From positions 620,001-684,000 of the forward strand of contig CATKHW010000280.1 of assembly GCA_949752795.1 (NCBI GenBank): DNA of 64,000 nt, read 5' to 3'. This stretch comes from Hyperoodon ampullatus (lineage: Eukaryota; Chordata; Mammalia; Artiodactyla; Ziphiidae). Each line of letters starts with the position of its first letter. Position 1 is the stretch's first letter. The position numbers and the translations under genes are program-made. Below the pieces are notes generated by a model that worked only from the letters and a program-made list of their open reading frames with translations, ran no database searches and was not told the DNA's origin. Shown piece after piece: positions 37,181 to 49,650 of this stretch.

Positions 37181-38073
37181 CAGTTTGGGGTTCGGGGAGG
37201 CACTGATTTGGAAAAATCCCTGGTGTTCTCCTTACATGCACGGGACCCTTCCTACAGCTAAAACATGCCTGTCACACCTAGAGGATGGTACACCGTTTGA
37301 TCAGAAAGAGTTTGGAAAAGGCACCTCATCTCCTCATCGCCTGCTGCTCGGGTTCAACCCTCCAGCATCTTTCCTAACAATCTCCTCACTTGGGGATATC
37401 AGCACCGTCAACATCCTGTTGCACACAGTTTGGAATTTGTCCAGAGGATGAAGCGGAAGGATGAGAAAAATTTAGAGACAAGTCTTAGGTGTTCGGACAG
37501 GCACATGCCACTCTAATTTCCAATCCAGAAGACAAATTCATCAAAGGCTAGAATTGCCCATGGAAACACAATAGGGCTAGAGGAAATCCCGCTGTTTTGT
37601 GTCCAGTTTCCAAAAACACAAGTTAAAAAATGGAAATCAGGGGCACTAAAATTCATGAAACTGCAGAGTTGAAAATATCTATCGCCGAAAAATGTCTTGA
37701 GGTAAGTCACAGAAAAGGACTTGTAAGCAAGGGAGAGTGGCAGGAAACAGATTTGAAGAGGTAGAAAGGACTCCCCATTAAAGCACAAGAAAAGGGGCTG
37801 AACATCGCCAATGATGCAGTTGGCCAAAAAGGGTGTATGCATTTTTTCTGAATATATTCAAGTAAAGGCCATACACACTTTTTATCCAACCAAACAGGTG
37901 GGCACTGGAAATCAATATCACAAAATGTATCACTTCACATCAGTCAGAAGGGCCATCCACATAAAGTGTAAACACCAGAAATGCAGGACAGGGCGAGGAG
38001 AAAAGGGAGCCCTGTGAGGCTGATAGTGGAAATGTAATTTGCCAACGGCCACTCTGGAGAAGTGTATTGTGTT
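37181..38073 (+). repeat. Strongly diverged satellite monomer, 5'-truncated
   Basis: From about 37250 it aligns with the non-L1 half of a monomer (ACATGCCTG, CAATCTCCTCACTTGG, CCAGAGGATGAAG) and then with the palindrome at 37819-37890, whose arms are badly eroded. It is in the same orientation as array I. The 5' boundary is uncertain. Confidence 0.75.
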
Positions 38074-39826
38074 TGCTAAAACATCTAAAAAATGAGCTAC
38101 AGAGCATAGGGCACTTGCACTCATGGGCGTGTACCTTGGGAAAAACAAAAATCAACAGAAAACAGGCACCCGAACGTTTACCACCTCTCTGTTAAAAAGG
38201 GGCTCAACTTGGATATAACCTAAATGTCCCTGGAAGGATAAAATGGATAAAAGAGATGGGGTACTTATGTAGAGTGGAATATTACTCATCCAGAAATCAA
38301 TGAAATAAGGCCAGTTGTAACAACTCTGGAGGAGTTACATACGATCATTCTAAGTGACATATGTCAGAAAGAAAAAGACACATATCATAAGATGTCACTT
38401 AAAGGTGGAATCAAAAATGGCTACACATGAAATAAATTACAAAACAGTAACATAGTCAAATATGTAGAAAATAGACATAAGGCTGCTAAATGGGAAAGGT
38501 GGGGAATGGTGAGGTATTATCCAGGAGGTTGAAATTAGCAAAGATACCATTCCAAGTACCAAATTGAATAACTGACAAGGCCTACACGGTACCTCAAAGA
38601 ACTGCACTCAGCCCACTCAAGTCACTGTAAAATAATACATATGACTGGTAAGCATCTGAAAAAGAATTTATTGTTGTCTCACAGTACATGAATCAAGTGG
38701 ATGTACAGCAGCAAAAAACAGAGCTTTGAAAATCAGCTGTAACCAATATAAAAATAAATTTAAAACTATTTATAAAAACAGTGAGACAGACAAAAATTCT
38801 TACAACTTTTGTTGAAGGGCTATGATGTAACATGGATTGAACACATGTAGACCCACAGCAGGATGATTATATAAGGCTGGAAGCTATGCACGCTAAGAGA
38901 TGTTAGAGAGGCTGGGTGAAGAAATGCAGACCTTTTAAAGTAATACTGCCTGGTACCCATTCCATGGGTCCCAAATCTGCAGGTTCAAGGGAATCTTCTG
39001 ACAGCGAAAACATGCCTGGGAAACCGAGATGAATGTACACCGTGTGCTCAGGAAAGGTGTCTAAAATGCACCTCATTTTTGATCTCCTGGTGCTGGGGTT
39101 CGCCATTCCACCCACATTACTAACAATCTCCCCACTTGGAGAATCAGCACCTTTAACCTCCTGTTTCACACAGTTTGCAATTTGTGCAGAGGATAAATGG
39201 GAAGAGGGGGAACCAATGAGAGATTAGCTGTAGGACTTTTGACAGGCACATGTCACTCTAATTTCCCATTAGGAAGAAGAATTAACCAAAGGCTCAGCCT
39301 GCCTCCCCAGAACCAGAATAGGGCCAGAAGTAATCCACTGGTTTGGCGGCCAGCTCACAAAAAAAGCGAGTTGCAAAATGGAGCTCAGGAGCAGACAATT
39401 CAAAGACCTGCAAAGATATAAATGATAACCAACGTCCAAAAATATATTCAGGTAAGGCAATGAAGAGGATCTGAATGAGAGGCAGAATTGCAGGAAACAG
39501 ATTTCAAAAGGTAGATTGTACTCACATTTAAAGCATATGAAAAGCAGCAGAATTTCTAAAATGATGCATTTGGGCAAAAGTGTGTATGCGTTTTTTTCGT
39601 GAATATCTTCAGGAAAAAAACACATGCAGAGTTTTTGGCCAACCAAGCAAGAGGGAAATGCAAATCCGCACAACAAAGAAGTCTCAATTTCCACTGCTCA
39701 GAAAGGCCATCCAAAAAATGTGTACAAACCAGAAATGCAGGAGAGGCCATGGAAAACAGGGAGCCTAGTCACGCTGATGGGTGGGGTATAAATATCCAAG
39801 AGCCACTCTGAAGAAGTGTATGCTCT
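38074..39826 (+). repeat. Diverged satellite monomer
   Basis: About 1,753 bp between the degenerate phase motifs TGCTAAAAC (near 38074) and TTTAAAAC (near 39827). The palindrome remnant is at 39567-39643. The L1-like half here is closer to L1 in places (GTGGAATATTACTCATCCA near 38274) than that of the homogenised monomers. Confidence 0.8.
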
Positions 39827-41505
39827 TTTTAAAACATCTAAATTACAAAGCCCCGGAGCAAGGGGACTTCAACTCATGGACATATAACTTGGGAAGACTA
39901 AATGTCAATAAGACACAGGCACCCCAAAGTTTAGGGCTGCTCTGCATACAAGAACCTCAACTTTGGTACACCTAAAATATCCCAGGAAAAAGAGAAATGC
40001 ATAAAGAACTTGTGGTAATTTTGTACAACGGAATATCACTCAGACGTGAAATCAATGTATATAAGGCCAGTAGCAGCATAATGAGTGGATTTACGTATGA
40101 TGATTTTAAGGGAAATTAGTCACACAGAAAAAGAATCTTATCATAAGATATCACTTATAGAGGGAATGTCAATATCACAACACATGAACTGAATTAGGAA
40201 AGAGAACAGAGTCTCACATTTAGCAAAAATCTCTTATGCCTGCTTCAGGGGAAAGGAGAGGTGGGGTGATGCATAAAACCAGAGTTTGATATTAGCACAG
40301 GTACCATTCCATAAACCAAATACAGAATAGACAAGACCTACACCTTCCTCAGTGAACGGGACTCAACACCCCTATGCCCCACAGAGGAATATATCTGACT
40401 ACTAAGAATCTTAAAACCTATGTATTGATATGTCCCCGTAAGGGAATCAATTGTGTCTAGACTGGCATAAACACGTCAGTGAAAATCAGCTCAACCCCAT
40501 TATAAAAATGAATTTCAAAAAAACCCCAAAAAACAGCGAAATTCTTACACAATTCCTTCAGGGGTTCTGATGAAACCTTGAATGACCCTATCTGCAAAGA
40601 CAGCTGGATGAGACATAAGGCTGGACACTTGGGACTGAGAGGACTGGTGAGATTGGGAGAGAAAATGCAGACCTTTTAAAGTAGTAATGCATGCCACCAT
40701 TCCATGTGTCCCAAATCTCCATGTAGAAGGGAATATCCCTACAATTATAACATGTATGGGAAACCTAGAAAATGGACACCCTGTGATGGCGAAAGGTTTC
40801 TAAAACTCTCCTAATTTTTCCTCTCCTTGTGCTCCACTTTGGCATTCCAACTGCTTTACTATCAATCTCCCAACTTAGGAGAGTCAGGCCCTATAACCTC
40901 CTGGTTCGCACAGCTTGCTAATTGTGCAGAGGATGAAAGGGAAGAGGGAGAACCAATCAGAGAGTAGATGCAGGCATTTGGACGGGCACATGTCACTCTA
41001 ATTTCCCGGCAGGAAGAAGAATTAACCAAAGCCTCAGCCACCCACAGGGAACCAATATAGCCACCCCTGGAACCAGTATAGGTCCTGAAGCAAACTTCTG
41101 GATTTGCGGCCAGCTCACAAAGATGGGATTTGAAAATTGGAGCTCAGGGGCACAGCAATTCACAAACCTGCAGACTTATAAAGGACTACTCTCTTCCAAA
41201 AATCTGTTGAGGGAAGGCAATGAAGCGGCCTTGAAAATGAGGCAGAATTGCACAAACATATTTCAAGAGGTAAATTGGAATCGCCTTTAAAGCACAGGAA
41301 AAGCATCCCAACTTGGACAGAGATGCACTTGGCCAAAAAGGGCGTATGCCTTTTCTCCTGAATATATTCAGAAGAAAACGCATACACCCTTTTTGGCCAA
41401 TCAAGCAAGCGTGCAATACAAATCCACACTACAAAGAATTGTCACTTACCACCGGTCAAAAGGGACATCCGAATATCTGTAAAAACCAGAAAGGCAAGAG
41501 AGAGA
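39827..41505 (+). repeat. Type B-like satellite monomer, broken by the minisatellite
   Basis: Moderately diverged and type B-like (TAGCAGCATAATGAGTGG near 40070). The palindrome at 41328-41401 is almost intact. The monomer stops in GAAAGGCAAGAG near 41500, where the 24-25 bp minisatellite begins. A 20-odd bp duplication around ATAGCCACCC near 41040-41070 is private to this copy. Confidence 0.83.
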
Positions 41506-44344
41506 TGGCAAGGGCATGAAGCAATGTGATCCCAATGGTCATGGAGGATTGTGATGACAAGCGCATGGAGAATTGTGATGAGAAGATTATGTACCATTTT
41601 GTTGACAAAGGCAAGGAGCATTATGATGACAAGGTTCATGGAGCACTGTGATGACAAGCATCACGGAGCATAGTGATTACAGGGGTCATGGAGCATTGGG
41701 ATGACAAGCGCATGGATCATTGTGATGACAATGGTCATGGTGCATTTTAATGACAAGAGTCCCGGATCATTGTGTTGTCAGGGTTCATGGAGCGTTGTGA
41801 TGACAGTGGTCATGGAGCATTGTGATGACAGGGGTCATGGCGCATTGTGATGAGAAGGTCATGGAGCATTGGGCTGAAAATGTCCATGGAGTACTGTGAT
41901 GACAGGGGTCATGGAGCATTGTGATGACAAGGTACTGGAGCACTGTGATGAGAAGACCATGGAGCCTTGTGATGACAAGTCTCATGGAGCATTCTGATGA
42001 AAAGTGGCATGGAGCATTGTGATTACAGGGGTCTTGGAGCATTGTGATGACAAGGGCATGGAGCATTGGGATGAGAAGGCCATGGAGCGTTCTGATGACA
42101 TGCATCATGGAGCTTTGTGATGACAAGGGCATGGAGCTTTGTGATTACAGCGGTCTTGGAGCACTGTGATGAAAAGGGCATGGATCATTGTGATGAAAAA
42201 GGCATGGAGCCTTGTCATGACAGGGTTCAAGGAGAAAACTGACAACAAGTGTCAGGGAGCATTGTGATGACAAGGGTATTGAGTATTGTGATGACAAAGG
42301 TCATGGAGCATTGTGATGAGAAGACCATGGATAATTGTGATGACGAGCGTCATGGGGCGTTGTGATGATAAGTGTTATGGAACATATTGATCACAAGGAT
42401 TTGGAGCATTGTGATGACAGAGGTCATGGAGCATTTTGGTTTCATTGTGATGACAATAGCCTGAAGCATTATGATGATGGGCATGGTGCATTGTGATGAC
42501 AGGGTTCATGGAGCATTGAGATGAAAAGGGGCATGGAGCATTGCGATTACAGGAGTCTTGGAGCATTGTGATGACAAAGGCATGGAACATCGTGAATGAG
42601 AAGGCCATGGAGCATTCTGTTGACATGCGTCATTGAGCTTTGTGATGACAAGGGCATGGAGCATTGTGATTACAGGGGTCTTGGAGCATTGTGATGACAA
42701 GGGTCATGGAGCCTTGTGATGACAAGGCTGTGGAACATTGTGATGGCAGGGGTCATGGAGCATTGTTATGAGAGGGGTAATGGAGCATTGTGATGACAAG
42801 GGCATGGAGCATTGGTCTGAAAAGTTTCATGGATTATTGTGATGAGAGGGGGCAAGGAGAATTGTGATGACAAGGGCATGGAACACTGTGATACATGGGT
42901 CATGGAGGATTGTAATGACAAGCGCATGGAGCATTGTGATAAGAATGGCATCGAGCATTGTGATGAAAAGCATCATGGAGCCTGTGATGACAAGGGCATG
43001 GAACAATGTGATGAGAGGGTTCATGGAGCATTGTGATGACAATGGCATGCAGCATTGTGATGACAAGGGTCATTGAGCTTTGTGATGACAAAGGTCATGG
43101 AGCATTTTGATGACAAGGGGGTGGTGCATTCTGTTGTGAAGGGCAGGGAGCATTGTGATGACAGGGGTTATGGAACATTGTGATTTCAGGGGAATGGAGC
43201 ATTGTGATGATAAAGGCATGTAGCATTGTTGTGACAAGGGTCATGGAATATTGTGATGACAGGGGTGAGGGAGTATTGTGTTGACTAGTGATGGAACATT
43301 GTGATATCAGTGGTGAGAGAGCATTTTGATGAGAAGTGCATGGAGCAGTGTGATGACAAGGTTTATGGAGCACTGTGATGACAAAGATGTGGAGCATTGT
43401 GATGACAAGCGCATGGCACATTGTGATGCCATGGGTCATGGAGTATTGTGCTAACAAAGGCATTGAGCATTGGGAGGACAAGGGTCACCGAGCATTGTGA
43501 TGAAATGTTCATGGAGCGCTGTGGTGACAAAGGTCACAGAGCCTTGTGATGACGAGGGCATGGACCATTGTGATGACAAAGGTCATGAAACATTGTGATG
43601 ACTGGAGTCACGGAGCATTGTGATGACAGGGGTCATAGAGCATTGTGATGAAAGGGCATGGAGCATTGTGATCACAGGGGCATGTTGCATTGGTTTGACA
43701 AGTTTCAGGGATTATTGTGATGACAGTGGGCATGGCGCATTGTGATGACAAGGACATGGAGCATTGTGATGAGAAGGTCATGGAGTATTGTGAAGAAGGG
43801 TGTCAGGGAGCATTGTGATGACATATGTCATGGTCCATTGCGATGACAATGGAATGGAGCATTGTGATGCCAAGTGTCATGGAGGATTGTGATGACAAAG
43901 GTAATGGAGCATTTTGATGACAAGCGCTTGGGACATTGTGATGACAAGGGTCATGGAGCATTGTGATAACAAGGGCCATTGAGAATTTTGATGACATGTT
44001 CATGAAGCATTGTGATGACAAACACATGGAGCTTGCTGTGACAGGGATCATGGAGCATTGCGATGACAAGTGCATAGAGAATTGTGATGACAAAGCATGT
44101 AACACTGTGATGAAAAGCATCATGGAGCACAGTGATGCCAAGAACGTGGAGAATTGTGATGACAGGGGACATGGAGCATTGTGATGACCAGGGCATGGAG
44201 TATTGTGATGGCAAGACCGTGGAGCATTGTGATGAGAAGACCATGGATAATTGTGATGATGAGCGTCATGGAGTACTGTAATGACAAGGTGTATGGACCA
44301 TTGTGATAACAGGGGTCATGGAGCACTGTGATGACAAGGTTCAT

Positions 44345-44720
44345 GGAGCATTCTGATGACAAGCTTCTGGAGTATTTTGATGACAATGACATGGAGCATT
44401 TTGATGAAAATGGCATGGGGCATTGTGATGAAAAAGACATGGAGCCTTTTCATGACAATTTTCAGGGAGCATTCTGACGACAAGTGTCAGGGAGCATTGT
44501 GATGACAAAGGTCATGGAGAATTTGGACGACAAGGGCATGGAGTATTGTGATGACAAGCACATGGAGCTTGCTATGACGGGGTCATGGAGCATTGCGATG
44601 ACAAGTGCATAGAGAATTGTGATGACAAAGCATGTAACACTGTGATGAGAAGTGTCATGGAGCATAGTGATGCCAAGATCGTGAATTGTGATGACAGGGG
44701 ACATGGAGCATTGTGATGAC
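44345..44720 (+). repeat. 376-bp minisatellite block, copy 1
   Basis: This block, beginning near CTTCTGGAGTATTTTGATG and ending near ATGACAGGGGACATGG, recurs at about 45319-45694 and 46637-47013 (offsets 974 and 1,318). It contains out-of-register units such as CCAAGATCGTGAATTGTG that mark it. Confidence 0.8.
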
Positions 44721-46038
44721 AAGTGTCATGGAGCATTTTGATGACAAGGGCGTGGAGTATTGTGATGAGAAGACCATGGACAATTGTGATTACGAGTGTC
44801 ATGGAGCACTGTAATGACAAGCAGTATGGAGCATTGTGATGACAGGGGTCATGGAGCATTGTGATGACTGGGGACATGGAGCATTGTGATGACCAGAGCA
44901 TGGAGCATTGTGATGGCAAGACCGTGGAGCACTGTGATGAGAAGACCATAGATAATTGTGATGACGAACATCATGGAGCACTGTAATGACAAGGGGCATG
45001 GAGCATTGTGATGACAGGTGTCATGGAGCATTGTGATGACAGGGGTCATGGATCATTGAGATGACAAGGGTCACGGAGCATTCTGATGACAAGCTTGTGG
45101 AGTATTGTGATGACAATGGCATGAAGCATTGTGATGAAAAGGGCATGGATCATTGTGATGAAAAAGGCATGGAGACTTGTCATGACAGGGTTCAATGAGC
45201 ATACTGATGACAAGTGTCAGGGAGCATTGTGATGACAAGTGTATTGAGAATTGTGATGACAAAGGTCATGGAGCATTGTGATGAGAAGTCCATGGATAAT
45301 TGTGATGACCAGCGTCATGGGGCATTCTGATGACAAGCTTCTGGAGTATTTTGATGACAATGACATGGAGCATTTTGATGAAAATGGCATGGGGCATTGT
45401 GATGAAAAAGACATGGAGCCTTTTCATGACAATTTTCAGGGAGCATTCTGACGACAAGTGTCAGGGAGCATTGTGATGACAAAGGTCATGGAGAATTTGG
45501 ACGACAAGGGCATGGAGTATTGTGATGACAAGCACATGGAGCTTGCTATGACGGGATCATGGAGCATTGCGATGACAAGTGCATAGAGAATTGTGATGAC
45601 AAAGCATGTAACACTGTGATGAGAAGTGTCATGGAGCATAGTGATGCCAAGATCGTGAATTGTGATGACAGGGGACATGGAGCATTGTGAAGACCAGGGC
45701 ATGGAGCATTGCGATGGCAAGATCGTGGAGCATTGTGATGAGAAGACCATGGATAATTGTGATGACGAGGGTCATGGAGCACTGTAATGACAAGGGGTAT
45801 AGAGCACTGTGATGACAGTGGTCATGGAGCATTGTGATGACCGGGGACATGGAGCATTGTGATGCCCAAGGCATGGAGCACTGTGATGGCAAGACCGTGG
45901 AGCATTGTGATGAGAAGACCATGGATAATTGTGATGAGGAGCGTCATGGAGCACTGTAATGACAAGTGGTATGGAGCCTTGTGATCACAGGGGTCATGGA
46001 GCATTGTTATGACAGTGGTCATGGAGCATTGTGATGAC
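44721..46038 (+). repeat. 1,318-bp higher-order unit of the minisatellite, copy 1
   Basis: The sequence from AAGTGTCATGGAGCATTTTG at 44721 recurs from 46039 with only isolated differences (for example ACGAACATCATGG in both; CATTAT-type differences are rare). Confidence 0.85.
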
Positions 46039-47155
46039 AAGTGTCATGGAGCATTTTGATGGCAAGGGCGTGGAGTATTGTGATGAGAAGACCATGGACA
46101 ATTGTGATTACGAGTGTCATGGAGCACTGTAATGACAAGCAGTATGGAGCATTGTGATGACAGGGGTCATGGAGCATTGTGATGACTGGGGACATGGAGC
46201 ATTGTGATGACCAGAGCATGGAGCATTGTGATGGCAAGACCGTGGAGCACTGTGATGAGAAGACCATGGATAATTGTGATGACGAACATCATGGAGCACT
46301 GTAATGACAAGGGGCATGGAGCATTGTGATGACAGGTGTCATGGAGCATTGTGATGACAGGGGTCATGGATCATTGAGATGACAAGGGTCACGGAGCATT
46401 CTGATGACAAGCTTGTGGAGTATTGTGATGACAATGGCATGAAGCATTGTGATGAAAAGGGCATGGATCATTGTGATGAAAAAGGCATGGAGACTTGTCA
46501 TGACAGGGTTCAATGAGCATACTGATGACAAGTGTCAGGGAGCATTGTGATGACAAGTGTATTGAGAATTGTGATGACAAAGGTCATGGAGCATTGTGAT
46601 GAGAAGTCCATGGAAAATTGTGATGACCAGCGTCATGGGGCATTCTGATGACAAGCTTCTGGAGTATTTTGATGACAATGACATGGAGCATTTTGATGAA
46701 AATGGCATGGGGCATTGTGATGAAAAAGACATGGAGCCTTTTCATGACAATTTTCAGGGAGCATTCTGACGACAAGTGTCAGGGAGCATTGTGATGACAA
46801 AGGTCATGGAGAATTTGGACGACAAGGGCATGGAGTATTGTGATGACAAGCACATGGAGCTTGCTATGACGGGGTCATGGAGCATTGCGATGACAAGTGC
46901 ATAGAGAATTGTGATGACAAAGCATGTAACACTGTGATGAGAAGTGTCATGGAGCATAGTGATGCCAAGATCGTGAATTGTGATGACAGGGGACATGGAG
47001 CATTGTGATGACCAGGGCATGGAGCATTGCGATGGCAAGATCGTGGAGCATTGTGATGAGAAGACCATGGATAACTGTGATGACGAGGGTCATGGAGCAC
47101 TGTAATGACAAGGGGTATAGAGCACTGTGATGACAGTGGTCATGGAGCATTGTGA
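46039..47155 (+). repeat. 1,318-bp higher-order unit of the minisatellite, copy 2 (incomplete)
   Basis: Matches copy 1 until about 47155, where CAGTGGTCATGGAG replaces the CCGGGGACATGGAG of copy 1. Confidence 0.83.
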
Positions 47156-47383
47156 TGACAGTGGTCATGGAGCATTGTGATGTCAGGGATCATCAAACAT
47201 TGTGATGATAAGTGCATGTAGCATTGTGATGACAGGAGTCATGGAACATTGTGATGACAGGGTTGAGGGAGTATTGTGATGAATAGTGATGTAACATTGT
47301 GATATCAGTGGTGATGGAGCATTTTGATTTGAAGTGCATGGAGCATTGTGATGACAAGGTTTATGGAGCATTGTGATGACAAG

Positions 47384-49650
47384 ATTGTGGAGCACTGTGA
47401 CGACAAGCGCATGGTGAATTGTGATGACATGGGTCATGGAGCATTGTGCTGACAAGCGCATGGAGCATTGTGATGACAAGGGTCATGGAGCATTGTGCTG
47501 AGAAAGGCATAGAGCATTCTGATGACAAGGGTCAAAGAGCATTGTGATGAAAAGTTCATGAAGCATTGTGGTTAAAAACGTCACAGAGACTGTTGATGAC
47601 AAGGGCATGGACCATTGTGATGACAAGGTCATGAAGCCTTGTGATGACTGGAGTCACGGAGCATTGTGATGACAGGGGTCATGGAACACTGTGATAACAA
47701 GGGCATGGGGCATTGTGATGACAAGGGCATGGAGCATTGGTCTAATAAGTTTCATGGCTTATTGCGATGACAGTTGGAATGGCGCATTGTGATGACAAGG
47801 GCATGGAGCATTGTGATGACCAGGTCATTCATTATTGTGAAGACAGGTGTCAGGGAGCATTGTGATGACATATGTAATGGCCCATTGTGATGACAATGCC
47901 ATGGAGCATTGTGATGCCAAGTGTCATGGAGGATTCTGATGACAAAGGTAATGGAGCATTGTGATGACAATGGCTTGGAGCATTGTGATGACAAGGGTCA
48001 GGGAGCATTGTGCTGACAAGTGCATGGAAAATTGTGATGACAAGGGACATGGAGCATTCTGATGACAAGCTTGTGGAGTATTTTGATGACAATGGCATGG
48101 AGCATTGGGATGAAAACGGCATGGTGCATTTTGATGAAAAAGGCATGGGGCCTTTTTGTGACAGGGTTCAAGGAGCATTCTGATGACAAGTGTCAGGGAG
48201 CATTGTGATGACATGTGTATCGAGAATTGTGATGACGAACGTCATGGAGCATTGTGATGAAAAGGGCATGGAGTATTGTGATGACAGGCATCATGGAGCA
48301 TTGTGATGACAAGTGTTATGGAACATTGTGATCACAAGGGTTTGGAGCATTGTGATGACAGAGGTCATGGATCATTTTGATTTCAAGGAGCATGGAGCAT
48401 TGTGATGACAAGGGCATGGAGCAATGTGATCCCAAGGTTCATGGAGGATTGTGATGGCAATGGTAATGGAGTATTGTGATGACAAGTGCATAGAACATTG
48501 TAATGACAAGGTCATGTAGCATTTTGCTGACAAAGGCATGGAGCATTGTGATGACAGGTGTCATGGAGCACTGTGATGACAAGCGTCACAGAGCATTGTG
48601 ATTACAGGGGTCATGGAGCATTGGGATGACAAGGGCATGCATCATTGTGATGACAAGTGTCATGGAGCATTGGGCTGAAAATGTTCATGGAGTATTGTGA
48701 TGACAGGGGTCATGGAGCATTGTGATGACTAGGGAATGGATCATTGTGATGACAAGAGTCCCGGATCATTGTGTTGTCAGGTGATATTGAGCGTTGTGAT
48801 GACTGTGGTCATGGAGCATTGTGATGATATTGGTCATGGAGCATTGTGATGTGAAGGTCATGGAGCATTGGGCTGAAAATGTTCATGGAGTATTGTGATG
48901 ACAGGGGTCATGGAGCATTGTGATGATAAGGGAATGGGGCATTTTGATGACAATATCCTGGAGCACTGTGATGAGAAGACCATGGAGTCTTGTGATGACA
49001 AGTCTCATGGAGCATTCTGATGAAAAGGGGCAATGACCATTGTGATTACAGGGGTCTTGGAGCATTGTGATGACAAGGACATGGAGCATTGTGATGAGAA
49101 GGCCATGGAGCATTCTGATGACATGCATCATGGAGCTTTGTGATGACAAGGGCATGGAGCATTGTGATTACAGGGGTCTTGGAGCATTGTGATGAAAATT
49201 GCATGGATCATTGTGATGAAAAAGGCATGGAGCCTTGTCATGAAAGGGTTCAGGGAGCATACTGATGGCAAGAGTCAGGGAGCATTGTGATGACATGTGT
49301 ATTGCGCATTGTGATGACAAATGTCATGGGGCATTGTGATGAGAAGTCCATGGATAATTGTGATGAGTAGCGTCATGGGGTATTGTGATGACAAGTGTTA
49401 TGGAACATTGTGATCACAAGGGTTTGGAGCATTGTGATGACAGAGGTCATGGAGCATTTTGATTTCATTGTGATGACAAGAGCATGAAGCATTATGATGA
49501 TGGGCATGGTGCATTGTGATGACAGGGTTCATGGAGCATTGTGATGAAAGGTGGCATGGAGCTTTGGTCTGACAAGTTTCATGGATTATTTTGATGACAG
49601 TGGGCATGGCACATTGTGATGACAAGGGCATGGAGCATTGTGATGACAAG
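47384..49650 (+). repeat. 2,267-bp higher-order unit of the minisatellite, copy 1
   Basis: Begins at ATTGTGGAGCACTGTGACG. The minus-strand frames within it (for example 47752-47994 and 48883-49155) are identical, residue for residue, to those 2,267 bp downstream. Confidence 0.92.
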
